Assembly: GCF_030295425.1 (NCBI RefSeq)
Contig: NZ_AP027081.1
Location: 4,460,605 to 4,524,604 of the forward strand
Length of the DNA stretch: 64,000 nt
Source of the DNA: Mesoterricola sediminis
Lineage (GTDB): Bacteria > Acidobacteriota > Holophagae > Holophagales > Holophagaceae
Direction of reading: 5' to 3'
Under the pieces are notes generated by a model. That model saw only the letters and a list, made by a program, of their open reading frames with translations. It was not told the origin of the DNA and made no database searches. The translations under genes and the position numbers were made by a program. This document shows, piece after piece, positions 25,680-33,921 of this stretch. Each line of letters starts with the position of its first letter. The stretch's first letter is position 1.

Positions 25680-27086
25680 TTAGGCGGACGCGGCACGCGT
25701 CAGCTCCGCGGCCAGGCCCTCGACCACGGGGGGCCAGTCCCAGTGGCGGGCCTGGCGGTGGAGGCGGAGGCTCGGATACCAGGGCGTCCGGGTGCCGGCC
25801 AAGCCCCACCGCCAATCCGGCAGGTGGGCCAGGAGCACCCAGGTGGGCAGGCCCATGGCCCCGGCCAGGTGGACGATGCCCGTGTCCACGCTGACGAGGC
25901 CGTCCAGGCGGCTCAGGGCGTGGGCGGTGTCGGAGAAGTCCGTGAGCCAGGGCTCCAGGTCTACCAGCGGCAGGGCGGGCCGCGCCCGGGCCCCCTTCTG
26001 GAGGCTGAACCAGGTCACGCCCGGCACGTCCGCCAGGAGGTCCAGGACCTCGGGGGGCAGGTTGCGCTCCTGGGTCCGCGCGTGGCCAGGGTTCCCGGAC
26101 CACACCAGGCCGAGGCGGCGCCCGGGGACGTCCAGGGCCCGGTCCAGGGCCTCCCGGCTGGGCACGTGGGCCGGCACCGCCAGGTAGGGGATGGGCGCCG
26201 GCACGGCCCCCTCCCGGGTGCCCAGCAGGTGGGGCAGGGACAGGAGCTCGATCTGCCAGGTGTCCGCCGGCAGGGTCAGGGCCCCGGTCACCACCTCGGC
26301 GACGCCCGGGCAGGTCGCCAGGACCCCCTCGGCCCCGTGGAAGGGCTCGGCCAGGACCCGGGCGCCCTGGGCCGCCAGGAGGCCCGCGTAGCGGATGAAC
26401 ATGAACAGGTCCCCGTAGCCCTGCTCGGCCCGAACCAGGATGGAGCGACCGGCCAAGGGGGAGCCGTCCCAGCGGGGCAAGGGCATGGGCCGGGGGCCCT
26501 GCACCTGGAGCCGCGCCTCCATGCGCGCGAACCCCTCCGCCAGCCGCCCCTGGAGGAGGTTCGTGACGGCCAGGTGGAAGCGGATGCGGGCCTCCAGGCC
26601 CGGGTCGCCGGCGGACCGCCCCGCCAGGGCCTCCAGCAGGGCCGAGGCGGCCTCGAACCGGTCGTCGTAGTCCAGGGCCAGGGCCTGGCGGAGGACGGCC
26701 TCCGGCTGGCCGGGAATCAGCTCCGCGGCGCGGCCGGTGAGGGCCACCGCCTCCCCCCAGCGCCCGAGGTCCGCGGCCAGGGGGGCCAGTCGCGCGCACA
26801 GTTCGGCCTCTCCCGCCCGCCCCCGCACGTGGGAGGCCACCTCCGTCTCCCCCGCCCCCAGGCCCGCCCAGGCGCGCAGGAAGGCCGCCTCCGGGTCCGC
26901 CGGGGTCCGGACGGCGAGGGCCTCCGCTTCCAGGCGGGCCTCGGCGAAGCGGCCCTGGCGCGCCAGGGTCGCGGCCAGGTCCCGGCGCGCCCCGACGTCG
27001 TCCGGCGCCAGGGCGAGGGCCTGCCGCAACCGCCGCAGGGTGCCATCCGGAGGGGCGAAGGCGTCGGGCCGGGCCGGGCTGTCCAC
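25680..27086 (-). CDS. TPR protein with C-terminal GT9-like glycosyltransferase domain
   Basis: A 468-residue protein. The first 190 or so residues are helical TPR-like repeats (LRQALALAPDDVGARRDLAATLARQGRFAEA). The rest is GT-B-like: AEQGYGDLFMFIRYAGLLA resembles the acceptor domain and RLGLVWSGNPGHARTQERNLP plus VSVDTGIVHLAGAMGLPTWVLL the donor domain of heptosyltransferase-related TPR glycosyltransferases. It may glycosylate a protein or a surface glycan. Translation appears to start at a GTG (27086) 13 nt after the phosphatase gene's stop, so it is probably in the STAS-phosphatase operon. Confidence 0.75.
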   Translation of the reverse strand: MDSPARPDAFAPPDGTLRRLRQALALAPDDVGARRDLAATLARQGRFAEARLEAEALAVRTPADPEAAFLRAWAGLGAGETEVASHVRGRAGEAELCARLAPLAADLGRWGEAVALTGRAAELIPGQPEAVLRQALALDYDDRFEAASALLEALAGRSAGDPGLEARIRFHLAVTNLLQGRLAEGFARMEARLQVQGPRPMPLPRWDGSPLAGRSILVRAEQGYGDLFMFIRYAGLLAAQGARVLAEPFHGAEGVLATCPGVAEVVTGALTLPADTWQIELLSLPHLLGTREGAVPAPIPYLAVPAHVPSREALDRALDVPGRRLGLVWSGNPGHARTQERNLPPEVLDLLADVPGVTWFSLQKGARARPALPLVDLEPWLTDFSDTAHALSRLDGLVSVDTGIVHLAGAMGLPTWVLLAHLPDWRWGLAGTRTPWYPSLRLHRQARHWDWPPVVEGLAAELTRAASA

Positions 27087-27099
27087 CGGGAGCCCCTGG

Positions 27100-28263
27100 C
27101 TAGGCCCGGTCCAGCACGACCAGGGTCACGTCGTCCGAGAAGGGGGTGGACTGGTTGAAGGCGATGGCCCGGTGAACGATGTGGTCCGCCGCGGCCTCCT
27201 CGTCCGCCGGCAGGTCGCCGCAGATCTGCTGGAGGCCCTCGTCGCCCAGGAAGGTGCGGTCCTCCCGTTCCACCTCCACCAGACCGTCGGTGTAGACGAT
27301 GAGACGGTCGCCCCGGCGGAAGGGCACGCTGCGCTCCTGGAAGGGCAGGTCCTCCTCGATGCCGAGCATGAACCCACGCTCGCCCAGGATCGTCGGCTGC
27401 TTGGGCCCTCCCGAGGCTCCCTGGGGGATGATCATGGGCGCCACATGGCCCGCCGCCACGTACTGGAGGGTGTCGGCGGCCGGATCCAGGCGCGCCAGGA
27501 AGGCGGTGGCGAACTGCTCGGACAGGGTGCTGCGGGCCAGGTCCCGGTTCATGGCCTGGGCCCAGGCGAGGGGCCGGTGGCCGAAGCGGACCTGGTTCTC
27601 GAAGCAGGTCTTGACCATGGCGGAGATGAGGGCCGCCGTCACCCCGTGCCCGCTCACATCGGCGATCATGAGCGCCACGCTGTCGTCGGGCAGGGCGAGG
27701 ATGGCGTAGATGTCGCCGCCGATGCCCTCGGCGGGCAGGTAGCGGTGGGTGTAGCGCAGGTCCCCCGCGCGGCCGGGAATGGGCGGCAGGAGGCCCACCT
27801 GGAGGCGCGCGGCCAGCGCCAGCTCCGCCGTCATGCGCTCCTGGAAGCGGGTGAGCTCCAGGTTCTGGCGCTTGATCTCCTTCTGCATGCCGATGATGCG
27901 GAAGGCGGATTCCACCTTCGCCATCACCTCCTGGGCATGGAAGGGCTTGGAGATCATGTCGTCCGCGCCCAGGTTCAGGCCGCCGATCTTGGAGGCCGTG
28001 CCGTCGATGGCGGAGACGAGCATGAAATAGATATCGCGGGTCCGGGGATCGCCCTTCACCTTCTGGCAGAGTTCGTCCCCGGCCATCTCCGGCATCCGCA
28101 GGTCCGACAGGATGAGGTCGGGCTGGAGCTTGCCCATCTCCTCCATCGCCGCGCGCCCGTTCTCCGCCAGCAGGACGGTGTAGCCGGCGCGCTTCAGGTA
28201 GAAGCTGAGGATGTCACGGATGGGGGCTTCGTCATCGACGACGAGCACGACCCCTTTCGGCAT
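27100..28263 (-). CDS. Response regulator fused to a PP2C (RsbU/SpoIIE-type) phosphatase
   Basis: A 387-residue protein. Residues 1-125 are a receiver domain: acidic pocket VVDDE, phospho-acceptor Asp54 and Lys in SKPFH. A coiled linker (QKEIKRQNLELTRFQERM) leads to the PP2C domain with GGDIYAI, MIADVSGHGVTAALISAMVK, YTDGLVE and DDVTLVVL, the metal-binding aspartates. It should dephosphorylate a STAS-domain protein in response to receiver phosphorylation. The gene for such a protein lies 3 nt upstream. No sensor kinase or anti-sigma kinase gene is adjacent. Confidence 0.92.
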   Translation of the reverse strand: MPKGVVLVVDDEAPIRDILSFYLKRAGYTVLLAENGRAAMEEMGKLQPDLILSDLRMPEMAGDELCQKVKGDPRTRDIYFMLVSAIDGTASKIGGLNLGADDMISKPFHAQEVMAKVESAFRIIGMQKEIKRQNLELTRFQERMTAELALAARLQVGLLPPIPGRAGDLRYTHRYLPAEGIGGDIYAILALPDDSVALMIADVSGHGVTAALISAMVKTCFENQVRFGHRPLAWAQAMNRDLARSTLSEQFATAFLARLDPAADTLQYVAAGHVAPMIIPQGASGGPKQPTILGERGFMLGIEEDLPFQERSVPFRRGDRLIVYTDGLVEVEREDRTFLGDEGLQQICGDLPADEEAAADHIVHRAIAFNQSTPFSDDVTLVVLDRA

Positions 28264-28266
28264 GGC

Positions 28267-28605
28267 TCAGGCCCCGCGCAGGGCGTCCTGCTCCGTCGCG
28301 AAGATGGAGAAGTAGTTGGTCAGGTTCGTCTGGTCGAAGGTCTTCTTGACCTGGGGCGGCAGGGCGCAGAGGTGGAGCTTGCCGTTGTTCTTGTCCACGC
28401 TGTTGCGGGCGGCCACCAGCAGGCCGAGGCCCGAGGAATCGATGAAGGAGACGCTTTCGAGGTTGATGACCAGAAGCTTGGGCTGGAGGGAGGTGACCGT
28501 GTCCCGGATGACGTCCCGGAGCTGGGCCGTCACCTCGAAATTGACCTTGCCCTGGATGGTCACGACCGACGCGTTGCCCTCCTGGCGGGTCTGGATGTTC
28601 AACAT
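28267..28605 (-). CDS. STAS-domain anti-sigma factor antagonist
   Basis: A 112-residue single STAS domain of the SpoIIAA/RsbV type. The phosphorylatable Ser lies in IDSSGLG (Ser57/58), followed by the usual LLVAARNSV helix. Its phosphorylation state would control binding to a partner kinase/anti-sigma factor. The start at 28605 is preceded by TAGGAGG. It is followed by its probable phosphatase with a 3-nt gap, forming half of a partner-switching module; the kinase must be encoded elsewhere. Confidence 0.92.
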   Translation of the reverse strand: MLNIQTRQEGNASVVTIQGKVNFEVTAQLRDVIRDTVTSLQPKLLVINLESVSFIDSSGLGLLVAARNSVDKNNGKLHLCALPPQVKKTFDQTNLTNYFSIFATEQDALRGA

Positions 28606-28838
28606 GGGACCTCCTACGGCACGGATCCAGGGGCGTTATTTGAAGAACAGCTGCAAGAAAGAAATTAATCGCGTCTCGCGCCGGAATCAACGCTGGATTG
28701 GAAGAAAGATGGCCGGCGAACGACGCCCGTCCGCGGGGCGGAGCCCGGGGGTCGCGGCGTGTCCGGACAGGCATGAAAAAACCGGGGAGGGGGCTGGAAT
28801 GCCCACCTCCCCGGCATCGCGGGGTTCGCGTCCGTCGC
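28606..28838. other. Intergenic region between atpE and the STAS gene
   Basis: This 233-bp gap contains the atpE terminator (28776-28814) and an AT-rich stretch at about 28636-28700 that probably carries the promoter of the STAS-phosphatase operon. No gene is visible. Confidence 0.55.
28776..28814 (-). terminator. Rho-independent terminator after atpE
   Basis: On the minus strand a CCGGGGAGG...CCTCCCCGG stem (28782-28814, extended by GGGC/GCCC) is followed by six T (28776-28781), the textbook arrangement, 25 nt after the atpE stop. Confidence 0.9.
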
Positions 28839-29132
28839 CTACTTGACGGCGAAGGCGGCCACGAGGACGTAGATCACGAGGGCCTCGATGAGGGCCAGAC
28901 CGATGATCATCGTGGTGCGGATGTTGCCGGCGGCCTGGGGGTTGCGGGCGATGCCTTCGCAGGCGGCCACGACGGCCTTGCCCTGGGCCATGCCGCAGCC
29001 GGCGGCCGCGATGGCGAGGGCGATGTGGGCCAGGAACTTGCCTTCGAAGAGGCCGGGGGCGGCGGGAGCGCCCTGGGCGAAGGCGGCGATGGCCACGGTG
29101 AAGAGGAAGGCGGTGGCGAGGAACTTCTTCAT
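28839..29132 (-). CDS. atpE: ATP synthase F0 subunit c
   Basis: A 97-residue proteolipid with two membrane helices around a polar loop (ARNPQ). The ion-binding carboxylate is Glu83 in [10 protein letters not shown]; the residue after it is Ala rather than Ser/Thr, so the full Na+-binding signature is absent and protons are the likelier coupling ion. The N-terminus (residues 1-19, [24 protein letters not shown]) is an extra signal-like hydrophobic segment seen in some bacterial c subunits. It is the last gene of the atpZ-I-B-E cluster and is followed by a strong terminator. Confidence 0.93.
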   Translation of the reverse strand: MKKFLATAFLFTVAIAAFAQGAPAAPGLFEGKFLAHIALAIAAAGCGMAQGKAVVAACEGIARNPQAAGNIRTTMIIGLALIEALVIYVLVAAFAVK

Positions 29133-29193
29133 GGGACACCTTTCGGTTGGAGGCGCGGGGTTCGGAATCCCGACGCCAGGTGGGAAAGCGGGC

Positions 29194-29925
29194 TCAGTGC
29201 TCGTGGGCGACGGCCCCGGACACGTAGATGGTGGCGAGCATGATGAAGACGAACGTCTGGATGAGCCCGAAGAAGAGGCCCATGATCATCAGCGGCACCG
29301 GCACGACGAGGGGCGCGAGGGCGAAGAAGATGCCCGACACCACGTGCTCGCCGGCGATGTTGCCGAAGAGACGGAGGCTGTGGCTCAGGATCCGGCTGAA
29401 GAGGCCGAGGACCTCGAGGGGCCACATCAGGATCCAGAGGAACCACACGGGGCCCGCGAAGTGGCCCAGGTACTTCAGGACGCCGTGCTCGCGCATGCCG
29501 TGGAAGTTGTAGTAGAGGAACACCACCAGGGCGCAGCCCAGGGTGACGTTGTAGTTGGCCGTGCCCGAACCCAGGCCCGGGATCAGGCCGAAGAGGTTGT
29601 TCAGGAGGACGAAGACGCCCAGGGTCCCGATGAGAGGCACGTAACGGTCCGGATGATGGGCGACGTTGTCGGCCACCAGGGTCCGCACGAAGCCGACCAG
29701 GTACTCCATGGTCTGCTGGAGGGGACCGGGGATCCGGACCAGGCGGGCCCGCACCAGGACAACCAGGAGCACGGTCACCAGGGCGGCCAGGGCCGAGATC
29801 AGCAGGTGATCGAAGCGCTCCAGCACCGACAGGGGCGCCCCGTGGGCGAAGCTGCCCCAGGGATGACGGGAGAGGCCCAGCAGGTTCGTGAGCAGGACCG
29901 CCAGGAAGGACGCATGGTGTTCCAT
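29194..29925 (-). CDS. atpB: ATP synthase F0 subunit a
   Basis: A 243-residue polytopic protein. The essential Arg of the proton channel lies in [14 protein letters not shown], and NLFGLIPG is the conserved N-terminal half motif. It forms the stator channel against the c ring. It lies upstream of atpE, separated by 61 bp. Subunits b and delta and the F1 genes are not in this window. Confidence 0.95.
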   Translation of the reverse strand: MEHHASFLAVLLTNLLGLSRHPWGSFAHGAPLSVLERFDHLLISALAALVTVLLVVLVRARLVRIPGPLQQTMEYLVGFVRTLVADNVAHHPDRYVPLIGTLGVFVLLNNLFGLIPGLGSGTANYNVTLGCALVVFLYYNFHGMREHGVLKYLGHFAGPVWFLWILMWPLEVLGLFSRILSHSLRLFGNIAGEHVVSGIFFALAPLVVPVPLMIMGLFFGLIQTFVFIMLATIYVSGAVAHEH

Positions 29926-29943
29926 GGATGTGACCTCAGGAGC

Positions 29944-30318
29944 TCATTCCGGCCGGAACACCAGCCGGATCGCTTCAACGACGATGGCGGCGCTGAAGAG
30001 CAGGATGCCGGTGGCGAAAGGCAGGACTTCCGACGGGAAGCAGACCATCATCCCACGAAGCAGAATCACGATCAAAGCCAGTTTGCCCATGGCGGCCAGG
30101 GCGAACAGCCACCGCCGGCGCACCGAGGGCGTCAGCATGCCCCCCACCACCCACCGGTGGAGGCTCCAGAAGGCGAGGCTGGCCAGCCCCCCCGCCAGGA
30201 AGGCCGGAACGGCCCGCCAGGACCGCAGGGCCCAGAGGGCCCCGCCCACGGGAAGCAGGGCCGCCTGGATCCAGGCGATGCGGCGCAGGTGCCCCGTCCC
30301 GCCGTCCTCAACGGTCAT
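29944..30318 (-). CDS. atpI: ATP synthase subunit I-like protein
   Basis: A 124-residue protein with four hydrophobic segments, in the position of AtpI between atpZ and atpB. The family is a c-ring assembly or cation-handling accessory of F0; sequence conservation is weak, so the call rests on size, membrane topology and location. The ATG at 30318 overlaps the end of the upstream gene by 11 nt. Confidence 0.65.
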   Translation of the reverse strand: MTVEDGGTGHLRRIAWIQAALLPVGGALWALRSWRAVPAFLAGGLASLAFWSLHRWVVGGMLTPSVRRRWLFALAAMGKLALIVILLRGMMVCFPSEVLPFATGILLFSAAIVVEAIRLVFRPE

Positions 30319-30589
30319 CGCCCTGGTCCTCCCGGCGCTTGCGCTCCGCCTCGTCGTAGCGGTCCAGGCGCACCGTGGTCTTGTAGAGCTCCCAGAACCC
30401 GGTGGCCACGCCCCACACGAGGCCGATCCACATGCCGGCCCTGGGGTGGCCCAGCTTGCCCCCGGCCCAGCGCCCCAGGAAGAAGCCCAGGGCGATGGCG
30501 ATGGGAAACACCATCCCCAGGCCCATGAGGTCCCCCCACAGGGCCCGTTCCCGGGGCGAGGCGTCCTTGGTGTTGCGCTTGAAGAGCAT
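30308..30589 (-). CDS. AtpZ/AtpI-family F0F1 ATPase accessory protein
   Basis: A 93-residue protein with two membrane helices (MGLGMVFPIAIALGFFLGRWAG and GMWIGLVWGVATGFWELYKTT). This two-helix arrangement with a Gly-rich first helix matches the ATPase gene1/AtpZ family found at the start of atp operons, proposed to assist F0 assembly or Mg2+ supply. It is the first gene of the cluster. Confidence 0.7.
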   Translation of the reverse strand: MLFKRNTKDASPRERALWGDLMGLGMVFPIAIALGFFLGRWAGGKLGHPRAGMWIGLVWGVATGFWELYKTTVRLDRYDEAERKRREDQGDDR

Positions 30590-30725
30590 GCTGAATCCTG
30601 GTGAGGGTCCATTATCCCGCGTTTCCGCCGCCGGCCCCGGCTTCCCGCGCGCGGTCCCCCGTACGGCCCGGCGGCTCCGCGCCGGCCTTTCCCCGGGAGC
30701 CGCGGCGGACCGCGGGAACCGTGGG

Positions 30726-30759
30726 AAAAGACCGTGCGCGGAGCCGCTGGCGGTCCGCG
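30726..30759 (-). terminator. Terminator candidate after the nuo operon
   Basis: On the minus strand, 4 nt after the nuoN stop, CGCGGA...TCCGCG with inner CGC/GCG pairing (30737-30759) forms a hairpin followed by CACGGTCTTTT. The 174-bp gap between nuoN and the atp cluster holds further GC-rich inverted repeats and no gene. Confidence 0.55.
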
Positions 30760-30763
30760 AAGC

Positions 30764-32221
30764 CTAGAGGATCCTGCCGGCCCAGTCCAGGAGGTAGGAG
30801 CCGAACAGGGTGCCCACCAGGATCAGGGCGCAGGAGGCGCCCACCACCAGGGAGGTGAGGCCGGCCAGGGGCCGGACTTCGCCCTCCGCGGGCTCCTTGA
30901 AGTACATCGTCGCCACCACGTTCAGGTAGTAGTAGGCGGCCACGGCGCTGGTGAGGAGGGCGAGGACGGTGAGGGTCACATGGCCCTGCTCGATGGCCAG
31001 CTTGAACAGGTAGAACTTGCTGAAGAAGCCCACCAGGGGGGGAATGCCCGCCAGGCTCAGGAGGACCACCATCATGGCGAAGGCCAGGACCGGACGGGTC
31101 TTGGCCAGGCCGCGGAAGTCGTCGATGCGCTCCCCCTCGCCCTTGCCCTGCAGGTAGATGACGATGCCGAAGGCGCCGCTCTGCATGAGCAGGTAGGTCA
31201 GCATGTAGAGCCAGATGGCCTGGATGCCGCCGGGGACGTTGACGCTGAGGATGCCCAGGAGCATGTAGCCCACGTGGGCGATGCTGGAGTAGGCCAGGAG
31301 GCGCTTCATGCTCTGCTGGCGGAGGGCGGCCACGTTGCCCAGGACCATGCTCGCGCCGGCGACGAAGGCCAGGGGCGCGGCCCACTCGGACTGGACGCCG
31401 CCGAAGCCGGAGCCGAAGACCCGGGCGAAGGCCGCCAGGGAGGCCGCCTTGGGCGCCATGGACATGAAGGCGGTCACGGCGGTGGGGGCGCCGTCATAGG
31501 CGTCGGGGGACCACATGTGGAAGGGCACCGCCGCGACCTTGAAGCAGAAGCCCACCAGGACCATGAGGAGGCCCGAGAAGACCAGCAGGTTGCTGTTCAC
31601 GGGGGCCAGGGCCAGGATCTCGTAGAGGGCCTCGAGGTTCGTGGTGCGCCCGCCGGTGGCGGCGAAGATCAGGCTGATGCCGAAGAGCAGGATGCCGCTG
31701 GAGAAGGCGCCGAGCAGGAAGTACTTCACCCCGGCCTCGACGCTGCGCTCCTGGTTGCGGAAGTAGGCCACCAGGATGTAGATGCAGAGGGCCATCAGCT
31801 CCAGGGAGAAGTAGATGGACACCAGGTCGGTGGCGCCGACGAGGAACATCATGCCCGTCACGCTGAAGAGGATGAGGGCGTAGTACTCGACGGTCTGCTC
31901 GCGCAGGAGGTTCAGCTGGAGCTGGCTGAGCAGCACGGTGATGATGCCCGCCCCCAGGCAGAGCAGCTGGAAGCCGCGGGTGATGCCGTCCACCCGGAAC
32001 ATCAGGGAGAACCCGTCCGCGGAGGGGGTCCGCACCACGAGCACGGCGGCCGCGGCGAGGACGATGACCGTCACGGCGGCCCAGGAGCCCTTGGAGGCCC
32101 GGGGCACGAAGGCGTCGGCCGGCCACAGCATGACCGTGGCGGCCACCAGCATCAGGAGCTGGGGGTAGATGAGGGGGAGGTCCCGGTTGAGGGCCGCCCA
32201 CAGGGTCGCGGCGAAAGCCAT
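30764..32221 (-). CDS. nuoN: NADH-quinone oxidoreductase-type complex I subunit N
   Basis: A 485-residue antiporter-like membrane subunit, one of the three proton-pumping modules. Conserved features include the YYALILFSVTGMMFLVGATDL segment, KVAAVPFHMWSPDAYDGAPT with the pumping Lys, and the AYSSIAHVGYM motif. It is the last gene of the complex I operon; its ATG shares one base with the nuoM stop. Confidence 0.95.
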   Translation of the reverse strand: MAFAATLWAALNRDLPLIYPQLLMLVAATVMLWPADAFVPRASKGSWAAVTVIVLAAAAVLVVRTPSADGFSLMFRVDGITRGFQLLCLGAGIITVLLSQLQLNLLREQTVEYYALILFSVTGMMFLVGATDLVSIYFSLELMALCIYILVAYFRNQERSVEAGVKYFLLGAFSSGILLFGISLIFAATGGRTTNLEALYEILALAPVNSNLLVFSGLLMVLVGFCFKVAAVPFHMWSPDAYDGAPTAVTAFMSMAPKAASLAAFARVFGSGFGGVQSEWAAPLAFVAGASMVLGNVAALRQQSMKRLLAYSSIAHVGYMLLGILSVNVPGGIQAIWLYMLTYLLMQSGAFGIVIYLQGKGEGERIDDFRGLAKTRPVLAFAMMVVLLSLAGIPPLVGFFSKFYLFKLAIEQGHVTLTVLALLTSAVAAYYYLNVVATMYFKEPAEGEVRPLAGLTSLVVGASCALILVGTLFGSYLLDWAGRIL

Positions 32222-33876
32222 CAGTGACCTCCGTGCTCGGTTCCGGCCCCGGCGTGGGCGGCCTCGCCGGCGGGCTCGCCGGAGGCGGCGTGCTCGGCGG
32301 GCGCGGCCATGGCGGCCATGCCGGCCTTGGCGGCCTCGCGCTGGGCGGCATCAAGCGCCTTCTGCTTGTAGAAGTCGGGGTTGACCTGGGTGACGAGCTT
32401 GGCGACGGGGGCCTCCAGCACCTTCAGGAGGGGCTTCGGGTAGATGCCGATCCAGAAGGCCACCGCGATCAGCGGCGCGAAGTAGGCCAGCTCGCGGGCG
32501 TTGAGGTCCTTCATCTGGGTGTTGACCTCGCGGATGGGCCCGAACATGGCGCGCTGGTAGAGCCAGAGCATGTAGGCGGCACCCAGGATGATGCCGGTGG
32601 TGGCCAGGACGGCGATCCAGGGAGCGGCCTGGAAGGCGCCCAGCAGGATGGCGAGCTCGCCGATGAAGCCGTTCAGGCCGGGGAGGCCGATGCTGCTCAT
32701 GGTCATGATCATGAAGACCGTGGCGTAGAGGGGCATGGTCTTGGAGAGGCCGCCGTATTCCGCGATGAGGCGGGTGTGCCGGCGCTCGTAGACGATGCCG
32801 ACGATGAGGAAGAGCGCGCTGGTGGAGATGCCGTGGTTGAGCATCTGGAGGATGCCGCCCGTGATGCCGTCGGGGTTCAGGGCGAAGAGGCCCAGCATGC
32901 ACATGCCCAGGTGGCTGACGGAAGAGTAGGCGACCAGCTTCTTCATGTCCTTCTGGATCATGGCCACGAGGGCGCCGTAGATGATGCCGATCAGGGCCAG
33001 GGTCATGAACCAGGGCATCAGCTGCTTGGTGGCGTCGGGGGCGATGGGGAGGAGGAAGCGGATGAAGCCGTAGGTGCCCATCTTCAGGAGGACGCCGGCC
33101 AGCACGACGGAACCCGCGGTCGGGGCTTCCACGTGGGCGTCAGGCAGCCACGTGTGGAAGGGGAACATGGGGACCTTGATGGCGAACCCGAGGAAGAAGG
33201 CCACCGCCAGGAGAGTCTGGAAGGTCCGGGACTGCTGGGCGATGACGGGGGCCATGGCCTGGAAGCTGGCGATGGACATGTCGTAGCGGCCGGTGGCCTT
33301 GTACTGCAGGAAGTAGATGGCCAGGATGGCCACCAGCATCAGCACGGAGCCGGCCAGGGTGTAGAGGAAGAGCTTGATGGCGGCGTAGAGCTTCTGCGGG
33401 CCGCCCCAGATGGCGATGAGGAAGTACATCGGCACCAGCATCAGCTCCCAGAACAGGTAGAACTGGAACATGTCCTGGGTGATGAAGACGCCCATCATGC
33501 TGAACTGCATGACCAGCAGCCAGATGTAGTACTCCTTGTGGCGCTCGGAGATCGCCGTGAAGGAGCACCACACCACGATGAAGCCCAGGAACGTGGTCAG
33601 GAGGAAGAGCACGAGGCTGATGCCGTCCATGCCGATGCTGAACCGCACGCCGATGCTGGGGATCCACTCATAGGAGGTGGCCCACTGCACCGCGCTGGAG
33701 GCGCGGTCGTACTGGAACCAGAGGGGCAGGCTCAGGAGGAAGTCCACCACCGTGACGGCGAGGGCTCCGAGCTCGAAGATCCTCCGGCTGCCCTTGGGGA
33801 CGAAGAGGAGCAGGAGGGCCCCCAGGAGGGGCAGGACGGTGACCCACAACGGAAGGTTTTGGTACCAGGGGATCAT
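32221..33876 (-). CDS. nuoM: Complex I subunit M
   Basis: A 551-residue antiporter-like subunit. The FAIKVPMFPFHTWLPDAHVEAPT segment carries the conserved Lys and the AYSSVSHLGMCMLG motif is typical. The C-terminal tail beyond the last helix is Ala/His/Gly-rich (ending GTEHGGH), an unusual soft extension. It lies between nuoL and nuoN. Confidence 0.95.
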   Translation of the reverse strand: MIPWYQNLPLWVTVLPLLGALLLLFVPKGSRRIFELGALAVTVVDFLLSLPLWFQYDRASSAVQWATSYEWIPSIGVRFSIGMDGISLVLFLLTTFLGFIVVWCSFTAISERHKEYYIWLLVMQFSMMGVFITQDMFQFYLFWELMLVPMYFLIAIWGGPQKLYAAIKLFLYTLAGSVLMLVAILAIYFLQYKATGRYDMSIASFQAMAPVIAQQSRTFQTLLAVAFFLGFAIKVPMFPFHTWLPDAHVEAPTAGSVVLAGVLLKMGTYGFIRFLLPIAPDATKQLMPWFMTLALIGIIYGALVAMIQKDMKKLVAYSSVSHLGMCMLGLFALNPDGITGGILQMLNHGISTSALFLIVGIVYERRHTRLIAEYGGLSKTMPLYATVFMIMTMSSIGLPGLNGFIGELAILLGAFQAAPWIAVLATTGIILGAAYMLWLYQRAMFGPIREVNTQMKDLNARELAYFAPLIAVAFWIGIYPKPLLKVLEAPVAKLVTQVNPDFYKQKALDAAQREAAKAGMAAMAAPAEHAASGEPAGEAAHAGAGTEHGGH

Positions 33877-33921
33877 GGGAACTCCAGGAGCGGCGATTGG
33901 GCGGGCGTGAGGGGGAAGGGG

